Source: Desulfurococcaceae archaeon
Lineage (GTDB): Archaea; Thermoproteota; Thermoprotei_A; Sulfolobales; NBVN01
Assembly (NCBI GenBank): GCA_020833255.1
Contig: JAJHQR010000007.1
Coordinates: forward strand, 1-40,214
Length of the DNA stretch: 40,214 bases
Reading direction: 5' to 3'
Position numbers and translations under genes: made by a program. The notes under the pieces are model-generated. The model did not search any database and was not told where the DNA came from. It saw only the letters and a list, made by a program, of their open reading frames with translations. Positions within the stretch are counted from its first letter, which is position 1. Each line of letters starts with the position of its first letter. Below, one piece after another: positions 8,818 through 16,122 of the stretch.

Positions 8818-8881
8818 CTCTAAGCCCTACGCTATTAAATACTTTGAAATTATTATATATTCCCGAATTCTAATTCTCCAT
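8818..8881. promoter_or_regulatory. Divergent promoter mpgS / PF05552 protein
   Basis: A 64-nt region between two divergent genes. The plus-strand TATA (ATTATATATT, about 8851-8860) is about 25 nt before the GTG at 8882, implying a leaderless message. The minus-strand TATA lies RC of about 8832-8840, near the mpgS ATG. The arrangement allows shared control of solute synthesis and a membrane channel protein. Confidence 0.5.
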
Positions 8882-9529
8882 GTGGTGAGGGAATTGATAG
8901 AGATAAATGTAGAGTTCATTACTAGGGTTCTAACTAGTATAGGTATTGCAGCATTACTGATAATCATAGGGTATGTCCTAGGCAGGGGTGTTAAGATCTT
9001 ATTAGTTAAAGGTCTTGACAAACTCGGCTTAGAGGATTGGTTGAGGAGATTTAGTTTTGGAAGAGCTATAAAGCGCGCTGGGTTTATGGTTAGCGAGTTC
9101 TTCGGAATAATGACCTCGTGGATCATATATATAGTGTTCATAATACTCGGAATATATTACGCATCAAGTTATATCGGATTAAATGATGTCGCAAAGACCT
9201 CACTATCATTACTTAATTTATATGTTGCCGGGTTTATTAAAGCATTAATAATTATGATTGTTAGCTTTATATTAATTGACGCTTTTATAAGCTACATATA
9301 TAAGAGCTCAGAGTTAAGAACAGAAATGCAGTTACTCACGCCAGTAGCAGAGTATCTTAGAGTGCTCCTATACATAGTTGTAGTGATCTTCGCTGTTGAG
9401 CAAGGAGGTATTAGTGTTGAAGTATTAACGAATATAATGACACCAATAATATGGGGTTTAACAATAGCCATGTTACTAATCATAGCATTTAACATAATAC
9501 AATTAGCTAAAAGCAAGTCAAGCTTTTAG
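8882..9529 (+). CDS. PF05552-type (CmpX/TM-helix) membrane protein
   Basis: A 215-aa membrane protein with about five helices and the conserved TM-helix repeat found in MscS relatives. It begins with an amphipathic segment (REL..NVEFITRVL), then a glycine-bearing helix (IGIAALLIIIGYVLGRGVKILL) followed by GLEDWLRRFSFGRAIKR and a second set of helices. It lacks the MscS beta domain. The protein at 32900-33757 has the same architecture. The start is GTG 8882 or GTG 8885, with a TATA about 25 nt upstream. Divergent from mpgS, so a role in osmotic response is plausible (inference). Confidence 0.68.
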   Translation: MVRELIEINVEFITRVLTSIGIAALLIIIGYVLGRGVKILLVKGLDKLGLEDWLRRFSFGRAIKRAGFMVSEFFGIMTSWIIYIVFIILGIYYASSYIGLNDVAKTSLSLLNLYVAGFIKALIIMIVSFILIDAFISYIYKSSELRTEMQLLTPVAEYLRVLLYIVVVIFAVEQGGISVEVLTNIMTPIIWGLTIAMLLIIAFNIIQLAKSKSSF

Positions 9530-9559
9530 CTCCACTGCAACTCCAGTAAGCAGTGGAGC
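9529..9559 (+). terminator. Perfect 10-bp hairpin at the stop codon
   Basis: GCTCCACTGC (9529-9538) pairs exactly with GCAGTGGAGC (9550-9559) around an 11-nt loop, starting on the last base of the stop codon of the preceding gene. There is no U-run directly after it, so it may protect the 3' end or belong to a structured RNA instead of terminating transcription. Confidence 0.35.
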
Positions 9560-9682
9560 CGGGGGCGAGTCAGCTCTATATATGCGAGAATTTGTTTCAA
9601 CTCGATTTTCATCACTATTCCTTCAATAATATAGTTATTTTCAACAATAAATAATTATTATCGGCTCGGCTAAGCCGGGATG

Positions 9683-9757
9683 CGGGCCCGCCGGGATTTG
9701 AACCCGGGTTCTCCGGCTCCGGAGGCCGGCGCCTTATCCTGGCTAGGCCACGGGCCC
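9683..9757 (-). tRNA. tRNA-Arg(CCG)
   Basis: Complete cloverleaf without intron: acceptor GGGCCCG/CGGGCCC with G73, D stem GCCT/AGGC, anticodon stem CCGGC/GCCGG with loop CTCCGGA (anticodon CCG), T stem CCGGG/CCCGG and T loop TTCAAAT. CCA is not encoded. Its T loop and acceptor 3' strand are identical over about 23 nt to those of the abnormal tRNA-Ala at 5758-5831, making it a possible donor. Confidence 0.95.
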
Positions 9758-9822
9758 TTGATTACTATTTTATGAACGTTAATATTTGGCTTGATTTCAT
9801 GAACGTGTTTGCGGGCAAAAAC

Positions 9823-9830
9823 TTTATAAG
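9823..9830 (+). promoter_or_regulatory. TATA box of the tRNA 3'-half gene
   Basis: TTTATAAG. Archaeal transcription normally starts 24-26 nt from the centre of the box, here about 9851-9853. That is at the leader directly before the tRNA 3' half and far too late to include a 5' half. Confidence 0.65.
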
Positions 9831-9851
9831 GTGTGACGGCATATGATAGAT

Positions 9852-9913
9852 GGGTCTACTGAGGGTAGTGTGAGACCCCGAGGTCGGTGGTTCAAATCCA
9901 CCCCCCGCTACCA
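9852..9913 (+). tRNA. 3' half of initiator tRNA-Met (candidate split tRNA)
   Basis: Only the 3' half is present. Nucleotide 38 is A9875; anticodon-stem 3' strand CCCCG 9876-9880; variable loop AGGTC; T arm GGTGG-TTCAAAT-CCACC 9886-9902; acceptor CCCCGCT 9903-9909; A73 at 9910; encoded CCA 9911-9913. CCC at 39-41 and U72 (an A1-U72 pair) are hallmarks of archaeal initiator tRNA. The expected 5' half (AGCGGGG..., anticodon CAT) is not upstream, downstream or elsewhere in this window. A leader of about 23 nt (9852-9874) starts where the TATA box at 9823 predicts. By the canonical BHB rule its TGTG (9869-9872) would pair 3 of 4 with loop CUCA, and the bulge AG|A would be cut before A38. An alternative is an attachment-site remnant. 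Confidence 0.7.
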
Positions 9914-9988
9914 CGCTTGTTTAATCTAGTTATTTAGTGGTGTGGGATGTAGTGAAATAGTTATTATGTTTTGTTGTTTATTTCTATC

Positions 9989-10852
9989 GTGGTGGTTTGT
10001 TTGGGTCTTGGCGGTTTGTTCGTGGGTCCTGCCGGTATTCCCTTGAGTGCTAAGGGTTCAGGGATTCTTAGGGGGGTTAGGGTGGTTAAGGAGCTTGGGT
10101 TAGACGCTATGGAGATCGAGTTTGTGAGGGGTGTGTGGCTTAAGGCTGAGGACGCGCCTTCCGTTAAGGAGGTGGCTTCTGAGACCGGCGTTGTTCTCAG
10201 TGTTCACGCGCCGTACTACGTGAATCTCTTGTCTAAGGATGAGAAGACTGTCACGGAGTCTGTTGAGAGAATACTTAACTCTGCTAGGGTGGGGTATTTA
10301 GCCGGCGCCCGGTCCCTAGTTTTTCATCCAGGATACTACGGTAAGTTAAGTTCTGAGACAGCGACGAGCGTGGTGAGGAGTATCCTCAAGAACGTGGTTT
10401 CCAGACTAATCGATGAGGGCGTGAGGATCTGGGTTAGGCCCGAGACTATGGGCGGGTTAGCTGAGTTCGGGTCTCTTGAAGAGATAGTGGACGTGGTTGA
10501 AGGTGTTGAGATGGCTCACGTAGCTCTAGACTTCGCACACCTATACGCGAGGAGTAGGGGCGCTTTAAACAAGCTGAAGGATTTCGAGAAAATCCTTGAA
10601 TTCATTGAAGCCAGGCTTGGTAGGGAAGCCTTGAAAGAAATGCACATACATCTCTCAGGAATCGAGTACGGCGATAGGGGTGAGAAGAAGCACCTAGACT
10701 TCAAGGACTCCAGGTTTAACTGGGTTGACGTAATCAAAGCTCTGAAAAACTACAACGTCGAGGGAGTCATAATATGTGAGTCACCCAGCCTAGAAAATGA
10801 CGCACTACTAATAAAACAGAAGATCTTAGAGTTAGGGGCTTCACGTAGCTAA
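9989..10852 (+). CDS. nfo: Endonuclease IV (AP endonuclease)
   Basis: TIM-barrel AP endonuclease that cuts DNA 5' of abasic sites in base-excision repair. Zinc ligands of the family are visible: VHAPYYVNL, VFHPGYYG, RPETMGG, LDFAHLYAR, MHIHLSG, KKHLDF and CESPSLE. The open frame extends back to TTG 9971, but family members start close to the GPAG motif. GTG 9989 or 9992 fits a TATA-like AT-rich element at about 9955-9965 and would be nearly leaderless; TTG 10001 or 10016 are also possible. Its stop overlaps by 3 nt the end of a small convergent gene (10849-11013). Confidence 0.9.
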   Translation: MVVCLGLGGLFVGPAGIPLSAKGSGILRGVRVVKELGLDAMEIEFVRGVWLKAEDAPSVKEVASETGVVLSVHAPYYVNLLSKDEKTVTESVERILNSARVGYLAGARSLVFHPGYYGKLSSETATSVVRSILKNVVSRLIDEGVRIWVRPETMGGLAEFGSLEEIVDVVEGVEMAHVALDFAHLYARSRGALNKLKDFEKILEFIEARLGREALKEMHIHLSGIEYGDRGEKKHLDFKDSRFNWVDVIKALKNYNVEGVIICESPSLENDALLIKQKILELGASRS

Positions 10853-11013
10853 CCACACTTAACCCTAAAATCTTTCGGAGGGCAAATCCTGAACTTCTCG
10901 AACGCTAGACAAACGTGATCGATAGGTATGAAAACAGTAGCTCCAGACTTAAGTTTTATGAATACAGACTTACCCACTATCTTAACCTCGGCTTCCTCAC
11001 ATGAAGAGATCAC
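10849..11013 (-). CDS. Small hypothetical protein (54 aa)
   Basis: GTG start at 11013 and TAG at 10849-10851, short enough to be missed by length-limited gene finders. The product starts MISSCEEAEVKIVGKS and continues with alternating beta-like residues (VFIKLKSGATVFIPIDHVC) and three further Cys. The amino-acid pattern looks protein-like and the plus strand has no good gene here. GGTGAT lies just before the start and CTTATAG about 40 nt upstream. It is convergent with nfo and overlaps its stop. No family recognised. The rest of the stretch, 11014-11266, holds only the trkH promoter (TATTTAAG at 11228-11235). Confidence 0.55.
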   Translation of the reverse strand: MISSCEEAEVKIVGKSVFIKLKSGATVFIPIDHVCLAFEKFRICPPKDFRVKCG

Positions 11014-11266
11014 TCCATCACCAAATTATCTTTCAGTAAGAAAGACTATAAGACTAACTTTGAGTAAATATTCAGTGTTAATTTTATATTCTTCCACCTA
11101 CACATGTTTGGGAGCTACCTGGGGGTGAGTGATTGCTTCCGAAGGATCAGAACTTCATCTTCAAGTACGGCAGCTATTTTCTTAAAGCTCCCCTACTACT
11201 TTATTGACGAGGATGTTGGAGAAACATTATTTAAGGGATTTTTGCGAGCTATTATGGGGTTAGCGA

Positions 11267-12673
11267 ATGCGTTTAAAAAACGTTTTATTCGCTCTCTCCG
11301 GGCTTCTGGTCGTTGTCGGGTTCTTAATGCTTCTGGTACCGCTTACCGACGTATTATCAGGTGATGAACTAAGCTACTCCTTCCTGATATTAGGTGTTGT
11401 CTTAGTGATTGTTGGGTACGCGTCCTTTAAGAAAACGGAGAGTTTATCTGTTATCGAGTCGCTCTTAGTAGCTTCTCTAGCGTGGTTAGTCATACCTGCC
11501 TTAAGCGCCTTAGCTTTAGTAATAGAGACCAGGATAGATTTTGCTGACGCATTCTTCGAGAGCATGAGCGGGTTCACGGGGACGGGGTTCACTGTCTTAA
11601 CCCCGTCCACGCTGAAGAAATCTATCTTGATGTGGAGAGCTCTAATGCAGTGGACTGGCGAGTTAGGTATAGTGGTGTTCGCCATGATCGTGATACCCTA
11701 CTTTTACGAGACGGCGAGAACGGTTTACGGCTTGGAGAGACCTCTGAGGATAGGGATGAACTTATATGAAACGGCGAAGAGACTGATCCTAGTATACATC
11801 ACGCTAACTTTAATAGGTTTCGTGTCTTACGTGGTGACGGGGCTGACCCCCTTTGACGCACTAACTCACATAATGACCACCATAGCTACCGGCGGCATGT
11901 CCACGTATAATGAAGGCTACAACATCATATACGCTTACTCACCGAGCTCGGCAATACCATTCATGGTTTTCATGACTTTAGGGGCTCTAAACTTCGTAGT
12001 ACTCTACAACCTGATCACAGGGAACTTCAGGGAGGTTCTGAGATCGGAGGAGTTAAGATACTTTATTTTCGCGTTGATTATCCTCTCAGCGATTACCGGA
12101 GTTACCTACCGCGTTCTCGAGGGCGGGGACTTCATGACCGGGTTCTTCAACCAAGTATCGGGAATGAGCACCACGGGATTCAATATAGGCTCGTTAAAGA
12201 ATTTAAAGAATTTTACTAAATCATTACTGATACTCGGGATGTTTTTAGGGGGCATGACATTCTCTACCGCAGGAGGCGTAAAAACGCTTAGACTCGTGAT
12301 GTTTCTTAAGAGGTTGAGTATCTATACCGAGAAAATAGTTCTCCCTCCCTCAGTTATTAAGAGAGTGGTCATACAGGGTCAGACAGTGAGTGATGAGGAG
12401 GTGTCCATCTCATTCATGTTAATATCTCTTTATGTCATGGCTGCTTTCATCATATCGTCGCTTATAACGCTATTCAATGCAGAGTACTCGTTTATTGACG
12501 CTCTCTTCGAGACCGTCTCGGCTTTGAGCTGTGTTGGTTTGAGTGTGGAGGTGATTACACCAACAGCACCGCTAGCAGTTAAGGTCTTGATAGCGTTAGC
12601 GATGTATATAGGGAGGCTTGAGTTCACCCCACTACTTGTGTTGAGGAGTCTGGCAGCACGGCGCAAGTATTAA
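11267..12673 (+). CDS. trkH: TrkH/KtrB-type potassium transporter
   Basis: Membrane subunit of a Trk/Ktr potassium uptake system (468 aa). All four pore-loop repeats can be read: SMSGFTGTGFT (residues about 99-109), MTTIATGGMSTYN, NQVSGMSTTGFN and ETVSALSCVGLS; each contributes a selectivity-filter glycine. About ten membrane helices. The TATA at 11228-11235 predicts a start near 11256, so the ATG at 11267 has a very short leader. A gene for the cytosolic RCK partner TrkA follows 74 nt later. Together with the channels and mannosylglycerate synthase nearby, it suggests turgor control. Confidence 0.93.
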   Translation: MRLKNVLFALSGLLVVVGFLMLLVPLTDVLSGDELSYSFLILGVVLVIVGYASFKKTESLSVIESLLVASLAWLVIPALSALALVIETRIDFADAFFESMSGFTGTGFTVLTPSTLKKSILMWRALMQWTGELGIVVFAMIVIPYFYETARTVYGLERPLRIGMNLYETAKRLILVYITLTLIGFVSYVVTGLTPFDALTHIMTTIATGGMSTYNEGYNIIYAYSPSSAIPFMVFMTLGALNFVVLYNLITGNFREVLRSEELRYFIFALIILSAITGVTYRVLEGGDFMTGFFNQVSGMSTTGFNIGSLKNLKNFTKSLLILGMFLGGMTFSTAGGVKTLRLVMFLKRLSIYTEKIVLPPSVIKRVVIQGQTVSDEEVSISFMLISLYVMAAFIISSLITLFNAEYSFIDALFETVSALSCVGLSVEVITPTAPLAVKVLIALAMYIGRLEFTPLLVLRSLAARRKY

Positions 12674-12747
12674 GTTTGATGTGTGGGTCTTCGTAGTCAG
12701 CATTCATTTAAAAACGTGTTTCAATATAATATTATCTTGGTGTAGTG

Positions 12748-13425
12748 ATGAAGATTTTGATCATAGGTGGTGGGCCCGTAACTCAAGAGTTGCTTAAGGC
12801 TTTCGAATCCGAGAAAGAATTGAAGAGGAATGAGGTCGTCGTTGTCGAGATAGATGCTGAGAGAGCGGAGGAGATTAGTAAGGCATTCGACGTCGTGGTG
12901 GTTAGGGGTGATGCCAGGGATATATCCCTCTACGAATCTCAGATCGCTTCCTTAACCCCGCTCAGCGACTTCGACGCCGTACTAGCTTTAACGGATCGTG
13001 AGGAAGTTAATATTTTTGCCTTAACCATAGCTAGGCATTACGGCTCGGCAGTCAGGCTAGCCAGGGTCAAGAACGTGAAGGTAGGGGAGGTAGTTTCGAG
13101 GCTAGAGCTAGGTGTGCCTATAATAGTTCCGACTATCGTGAGCAACTTCATAAAAACCTACTTGCAGACATTACTTCAGCCAAGACTTGTGGGGGAGGTG
13201 GATGAATACAAGATTTACTGCTTAACAACGACCGGCACTGACAGAGTAGTGAATAAGAAGATAGAGGAGCTACAATTACCTGAAGACGTGAAAGTATTGT
13301 TCGTGTTTGACGGAACCAAGCTTTACGTCCCAAGCAAAGAAGAGGTCATTAAAGAAGGCTACTTACTCTACGTGCTAGCTAAGACTTCAGATATAAGCGT
13401 TATTTCAGAGATTTTCAAAGGCTGA
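12748..13425 (+). CDS. trkA: TrkA-type RCK regulatory subunit
   Basis: Cytosolic NAD-binding regulator of potassium uptake (225 aa from ATG 12748; an in-frame GTG lies at 12745). The N-terminal RCK_N Rossmann domain has GGGPVTQELLKAF at about residues 7-19, an acidic strand end (VVVEIDAERAEE) and RGDARD, followed by ALTDREEVNIFALTIAR. The C-terminal RCK_C domain (about 145-225) includes VNKKIEELQLPEDVKVLFV. One Rossmann/RCK_C unit is present, as in Ktr systems, not the doubled form of enterobacterial TrkA. TATA-like ATATAATATTA about 25 nt upstream gives its own promoter. Confidence 0.93.
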   Translation: MKILIIGGGPVTQELLKAFESEKELKRNEVVVVEIDAERAEEISKAFDVVVVRGDARDISLYESQIASLTPLSDFDAVLALTDREEVNIFALTIARHYGSAVRLARVKNVKVGEVVSRLELGVPIIVPTIVSNFIKTYLQTLLQPRLVGEVDEYKIYCLTTTGTDRVVNKKIEELQLPEDVKVLFVFDGTKLYVPSKEEVIKEGYLLYVLAKTSDISVISEIFKG

Positions 13426-13520
13426 CGGCTTAAAGATCAGCGTAAAGGAGGGGTCCCTCAACCATAAGCTTAGTAATTTAATAGGTCCCTCACCGGATAT
13501 AAGTTTGGTGAAGTAATTAA

Positions 13521-14333
13521 GTGGTGGACGGGCCGCTGGAAAACATATTCTCTAACTTGCCCCTCACGTTTCAGGACTTCGTCTTGATAGTTATCTTGAT
13601 AGTGGTTGCAGTTGCCGTCAGATTTATTTTCTCTTGGTTAATCACCAGCATCTCTAAGAGAGGGGTTATTTCCTCAGGAACTAGAATACTCGTTACCAGG
13701 ATAGTTGACATAGTGATCGTAGCGATGATCTTGATAGGCGTAGCAGGTATAGTGACGGCGTCTTTAGTTCCTTACATCGTAGTTTTCGTGATAGCGATAC
13801 TCTCCCTACTCCTCTTCTATAACGAGGTGAAAGAGTTCTCAGCATACATAAACATTCAGTTAATGAAGTTGAGGAGGAACCCGTGGGTTGAGGTGTACCT
13901 GCCAGGCATTGATAAACCAATAACTTGCAGGGTACTCGATATATCTCCTTTCAACACGACGCTTGAGGACGTGTTCGGTAATAAGATATATGTCCCGAAC
14001 ACGGTGCTCTCCAACTCCGTCTACAGGGCTAGGCAACCACACGTGGTTTTAAGGCTTGGTTTAAGCGTTATACACGGAATAGCTAGCACGGGCGATTTCG
14101 ACTGCAACAAGGTGGTTAGTAAAGTGAACGAAGTAGCCAGGGATGTGCTCTTCAGGGTAGAGACCGAGAACGTGTTGCTCAGGATGATAGATCCTCAAAA
14201 AGTTGAGATCGTGGTAAGTTTAGTGCCTGCTAAACTACCCATAAGAGCGTCTGACGTGACCAAACTAACCACTAAACTCTCCGAGGTTCTTAAAGACTAC
14301 AGGCCTGAAATAGAGGTAGTGAGAATTTCATGA
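13521..14333 (+). CDS. MscS-like membrane protein
   Basis: A 270-aa protein with three N-terminal membrane helices (about 17-40, 58-80 and 82-105) followed by an MscS-type beta domain: WVEVYLPGIDKPITCRVLDI, TTLEDVFGNKIYVPNTVLSNSVY. This has the order of the MscS core, but the pore helix (YIVVFVIAILSLLLFYNEV) lacks the Gly/Ala pattern of typical MscS, so conduction is uncertain. GTG 13521 or GTG 13524 starts the gene, with a TATA-like GATATAAG at about 13496-13503. Its stop overlaps the archaemetzincin start (ATGA). Confidence 0.75.
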   Translation: MVDGPLENIFSNLPLTFQDFVLIVILIVVAVAVRFIFSWLITSISKRGVISSGTRILVTRIVDIVIVAMILIGVAGIVTASLVPYIVVFVIAILSLLLFYNEVKEFSAYINIQLMKLRRNPWVEVYLPGIDKPITCRVLDISPFNTTLEDVFGNKIYVPNTVLSNSVYRARQPHVVLRLGLSVIHGIASTGDFDCNKVVSKVNEVARDVLFRVETENVLLRMIDPQKVEIVVSLVPAKLPIRASDVTKLTTKLSEVLKDYRPEIEVVRIS

Positions 14334-14962
14334 GCTACTGGTCCAGTACGCGAGAACAGCGCACCACCCAACTATTTTTAGAGGAGACCCCAAACAGTTG
14401 CTCTAACCTAGCTTTTGAGGTATTCGCCCACGGCATAGACTCTGAAAGCGCTGAAGTCGTGGTTGAAACACTGCGTTTCTTCAAACCTAGAAAGATTGAG
14501 GTGAGAGCTCTTAAGGAGGTCCCGGAAACTTCCTACAACTTAATAAGGCATCAATACAACGGGTTCTTAGTAGCTAAATGGCTTGACACCCTACGCACCG
14601 CGAAAGACTCGGTAGTTCTCGGGGTCTTAAACGTGGATGCGTATGTAGACCCGCTAAACTTTATTTTCGGTTTAGCGTTACCGGAACTTAACCTAGCGAC
14701 AGTGTACGTGGCTAGACTGAAAATCAACGCTACTAAGAGTGGATTCATAGCTAGAATTAAGAAGGAGGTGGTGCACGAGGTAGGCCACGTCTTCGGCTTG
14801 AGACACTGCCGAAACAAATCCTGCGTCATGAGCTTCAGTAATAGCTTAGCTGACGTGGATCGAAAAGACTTCAGGATGTGTAGCACGCACTACGCGGAAT
14901 TGAAGAATAGAGTTCCTTGCGTGAGCGATGAATTACTACAACCCCCTAAGACGGGAACTTAG
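14330..14962 (+). CDS. amzA: Archaemetzincin
   Basis: Zinc metallopeptidase of the archaemetzincin family (210 aa), probably an aminopeptidase, cytosolic. The catalytic motif HEVGHVFGLRHC lies at residues 149-160 (H149, E150, H153, H159), with C160 and C165-V-M167 (the Met turn) as in the family. The last pair of the structural zinc site reads C184-S-T-H187, where the family consensus has C-x-x-C, and it is spaced 16 residues from the Met instead of 17. The ATG overlaps the stop of the upstream MscS-like gene by 4 nt, so they are cotranscribed. Its end overlaps the convergent ABC ATPase gene by 4 nt. Physiological substrate unknown. Confidence 0.9.
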   Translation: MSYWSSTREQRTTQLFLEETPNSCSNLAFEVFAHGIDSESAEVVVETLRFFKPRKIEVRALKEVPETSYNLIRHQYNGFLVAKWLDTLRTAKDSVVLGVLNVDAYVDPLNFIFGLALPELNLATVYVARLKINATKSGFIARIKKEVVHEVGHVFGLRHCRNKSCVMSFSNSLADVDRKDFRMCSTHYAELKNRVPCVSDELLQPPKTGT

Positions 14963-15660
14963 AGTTCTCTACGTTTGTAGGTCGTGTCTTTCAGGTAGCC
15001 GTCCATCAGTGTGAACGATCTATCCATTAAGTCTAGGAGTCTTGGGTCGTGCGTGACTATAACTATGGTTGTCTTAAAGTCTTCTCTTATGTTTTTAAAT
15101 AACTCTATGACCTTCAAAGCGGTGTTCCAGTCGAGATTCGCTGTCGGCTCGTCTGCTAAGAGAACTGAGGGAGTCATCACCAGAGCTCTAGCGATGGCTA
15201 CTCTCTGCCTCTCACCACCACTTAAGAGTTTGGTTTTCACGTTGACTTTATTGTATAAACCTATGTATTCTAGAACCTCCCTAACCCTCCTGACTCTTTC
15301 CTCCTTGCCGACCCCGGCAATCAACATGGGTAACTCAACGTTCTCGAAAACAGTGAACTCGTCGATCACGCCGTAATCTTGAGGTATGTAACTAACTACG
15401 GTGTTCCTAATCATCGCTAACCCATTATCGTCTAACATGTTAAGGTTATATCCGTCAACGATTATCTCACCTCTGTCAGGTCTTATGAGCCCAGCTATTA
15501 GCTTGAGTAGAGTTGTTTTACCGGAGCCGCTAGGTCCGTGAATACCCACTATCTCCCCCCTCATTAACGAAGCGTTAATCTTCTTGAGTACCACTACCTT
15601 ATTATTGCCTTCATCATACGTCTTCCACACATCCTTCAAAAGCACTACGACGTCTCCCAC
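14959..15660 (-). CDS. ABC transporter ATPase (MacB/LolD-like)
   Basis: Nucleotide-binding subunit (233 aa) of the type that pairs with FtsX-like permeases. Walker A GPSGSGKTT at about 42-50, Q-loop Q94, signature LSGGERQR at about 146-153, Walker B VLLADEP at about 166-172, and H-loop IVTHD. It is the last gene of a five-gene minus-strand operon with the permease at 16104-17606, the small membrane protein at 15706-16122, the OPT-like protein and DUF447. The FtsX-like partner suggests extrusion of lipids, peptides or surface proteins, or mechanotransmission, rather than import; no binding protein gene is present. Confidence 0.9.
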   Translation of the reverse strand: MGDVVVLLKDVWKTYDEGNNKVVVLKKINASLMRGEIVGIHGPSGSGKTTLLKLIAGLIRPDRGEIIVDGYNLNMLDDNGLAMIRNTVVSYIPQDYGVIDEFTVFENVELPMLIAGVGKEERVRRVREVLEYIGLYNKVNVKTKLLSGGERQRVAIARALVMTPSVLLADEPTANLDWNTALKVIELFKNIREDFKTTIVIVTHDPRLLDLMDRSFTLMDGYLKDTTYKRREL

Positions 15661-15705
15661 GACCTTCCCCCACCGTAAACACTTAAGTTTGGGGTCAATT
15701 ATATT

Positions 15706-16122
15706 TTAGAAGGCAATGGAGGTGCCTCCCCTAACGTTCTTGTAAATCAAGCTTAAAGTACTTAAAGCTATGAGGAAAGTTGACGTCAGAGCTGACGAAA
15801 AACTCATTAAATCGATTGCTAGGTATGGTAGCGAGAGTATGCTAGCTATCAATAAAGAGTATAGAGATATGAGTATTCTCACGGTATTAGGTCTTGAACC
15901 GTAGACGTAGAGCACGTATAGAAGTAGTGAGTGGAGCCTGAAATCAATTATTATTATCGCGGCTGACGCCACCATACTGAGTAACATTGTTAGGTACGGT
16001 GTTAGAGCGTTATTCCTGAAGAGCAGGATTACGAGCAGGTTGATTGACACGACCGCCGAGACCTTAAGTCCTGAACCCCTAGTAACTACCTTGACGAAAA
16101 TCATTAAGATGTTGCTTCCCAA
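15706..16122 (-). CDS. Small polytopic membrane protein of the ABC operon
   Basis: A 138-aa protein with about four hydrophobic helices (about 22-35, 39-58, 61-75, 83-127) and few charges. No family recognised. Its start lies 19 nt inside the end of the permease gene, so translation is probably coupled, and the ATPase gene follows after 45 nt. It may be a second membrane subunit or the displaced last part of the permease domain (inference). Confidence 0.65.
   Translation of the reverse strand: MGSNILMIFVKVVTRGSGLKVSAVVSINLLVILLFRNNALTPYLTMLLSMVASAAIIIIDFRLHSLLLYVLYVYGSRPNTVRILISLYSLLIASILSLPYLAIDLMSFSSALTSTFLIALSTLSLIYKNVRGGTSIAF

Noticed and set aside
9757-9990. Intron-containing or permuted initiator tRNA at the 9.85 kb locus
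   Set aside because: No acceptor 5' strand, D arm or CAT anticodon is found within 100 nt on either side, and the predicted transcription start excludes an upstream exon.
10928-11364. Two overlapping plus-strand open frames (about 66 and 86 codons)
   Set aside because: Serine/threonine-rich or Arg-rich composition without any family, no suitable promoter, and the second overlaps the start of trkH in another frame; the minus-strand 54-aa gene is a better explanation of this gap.
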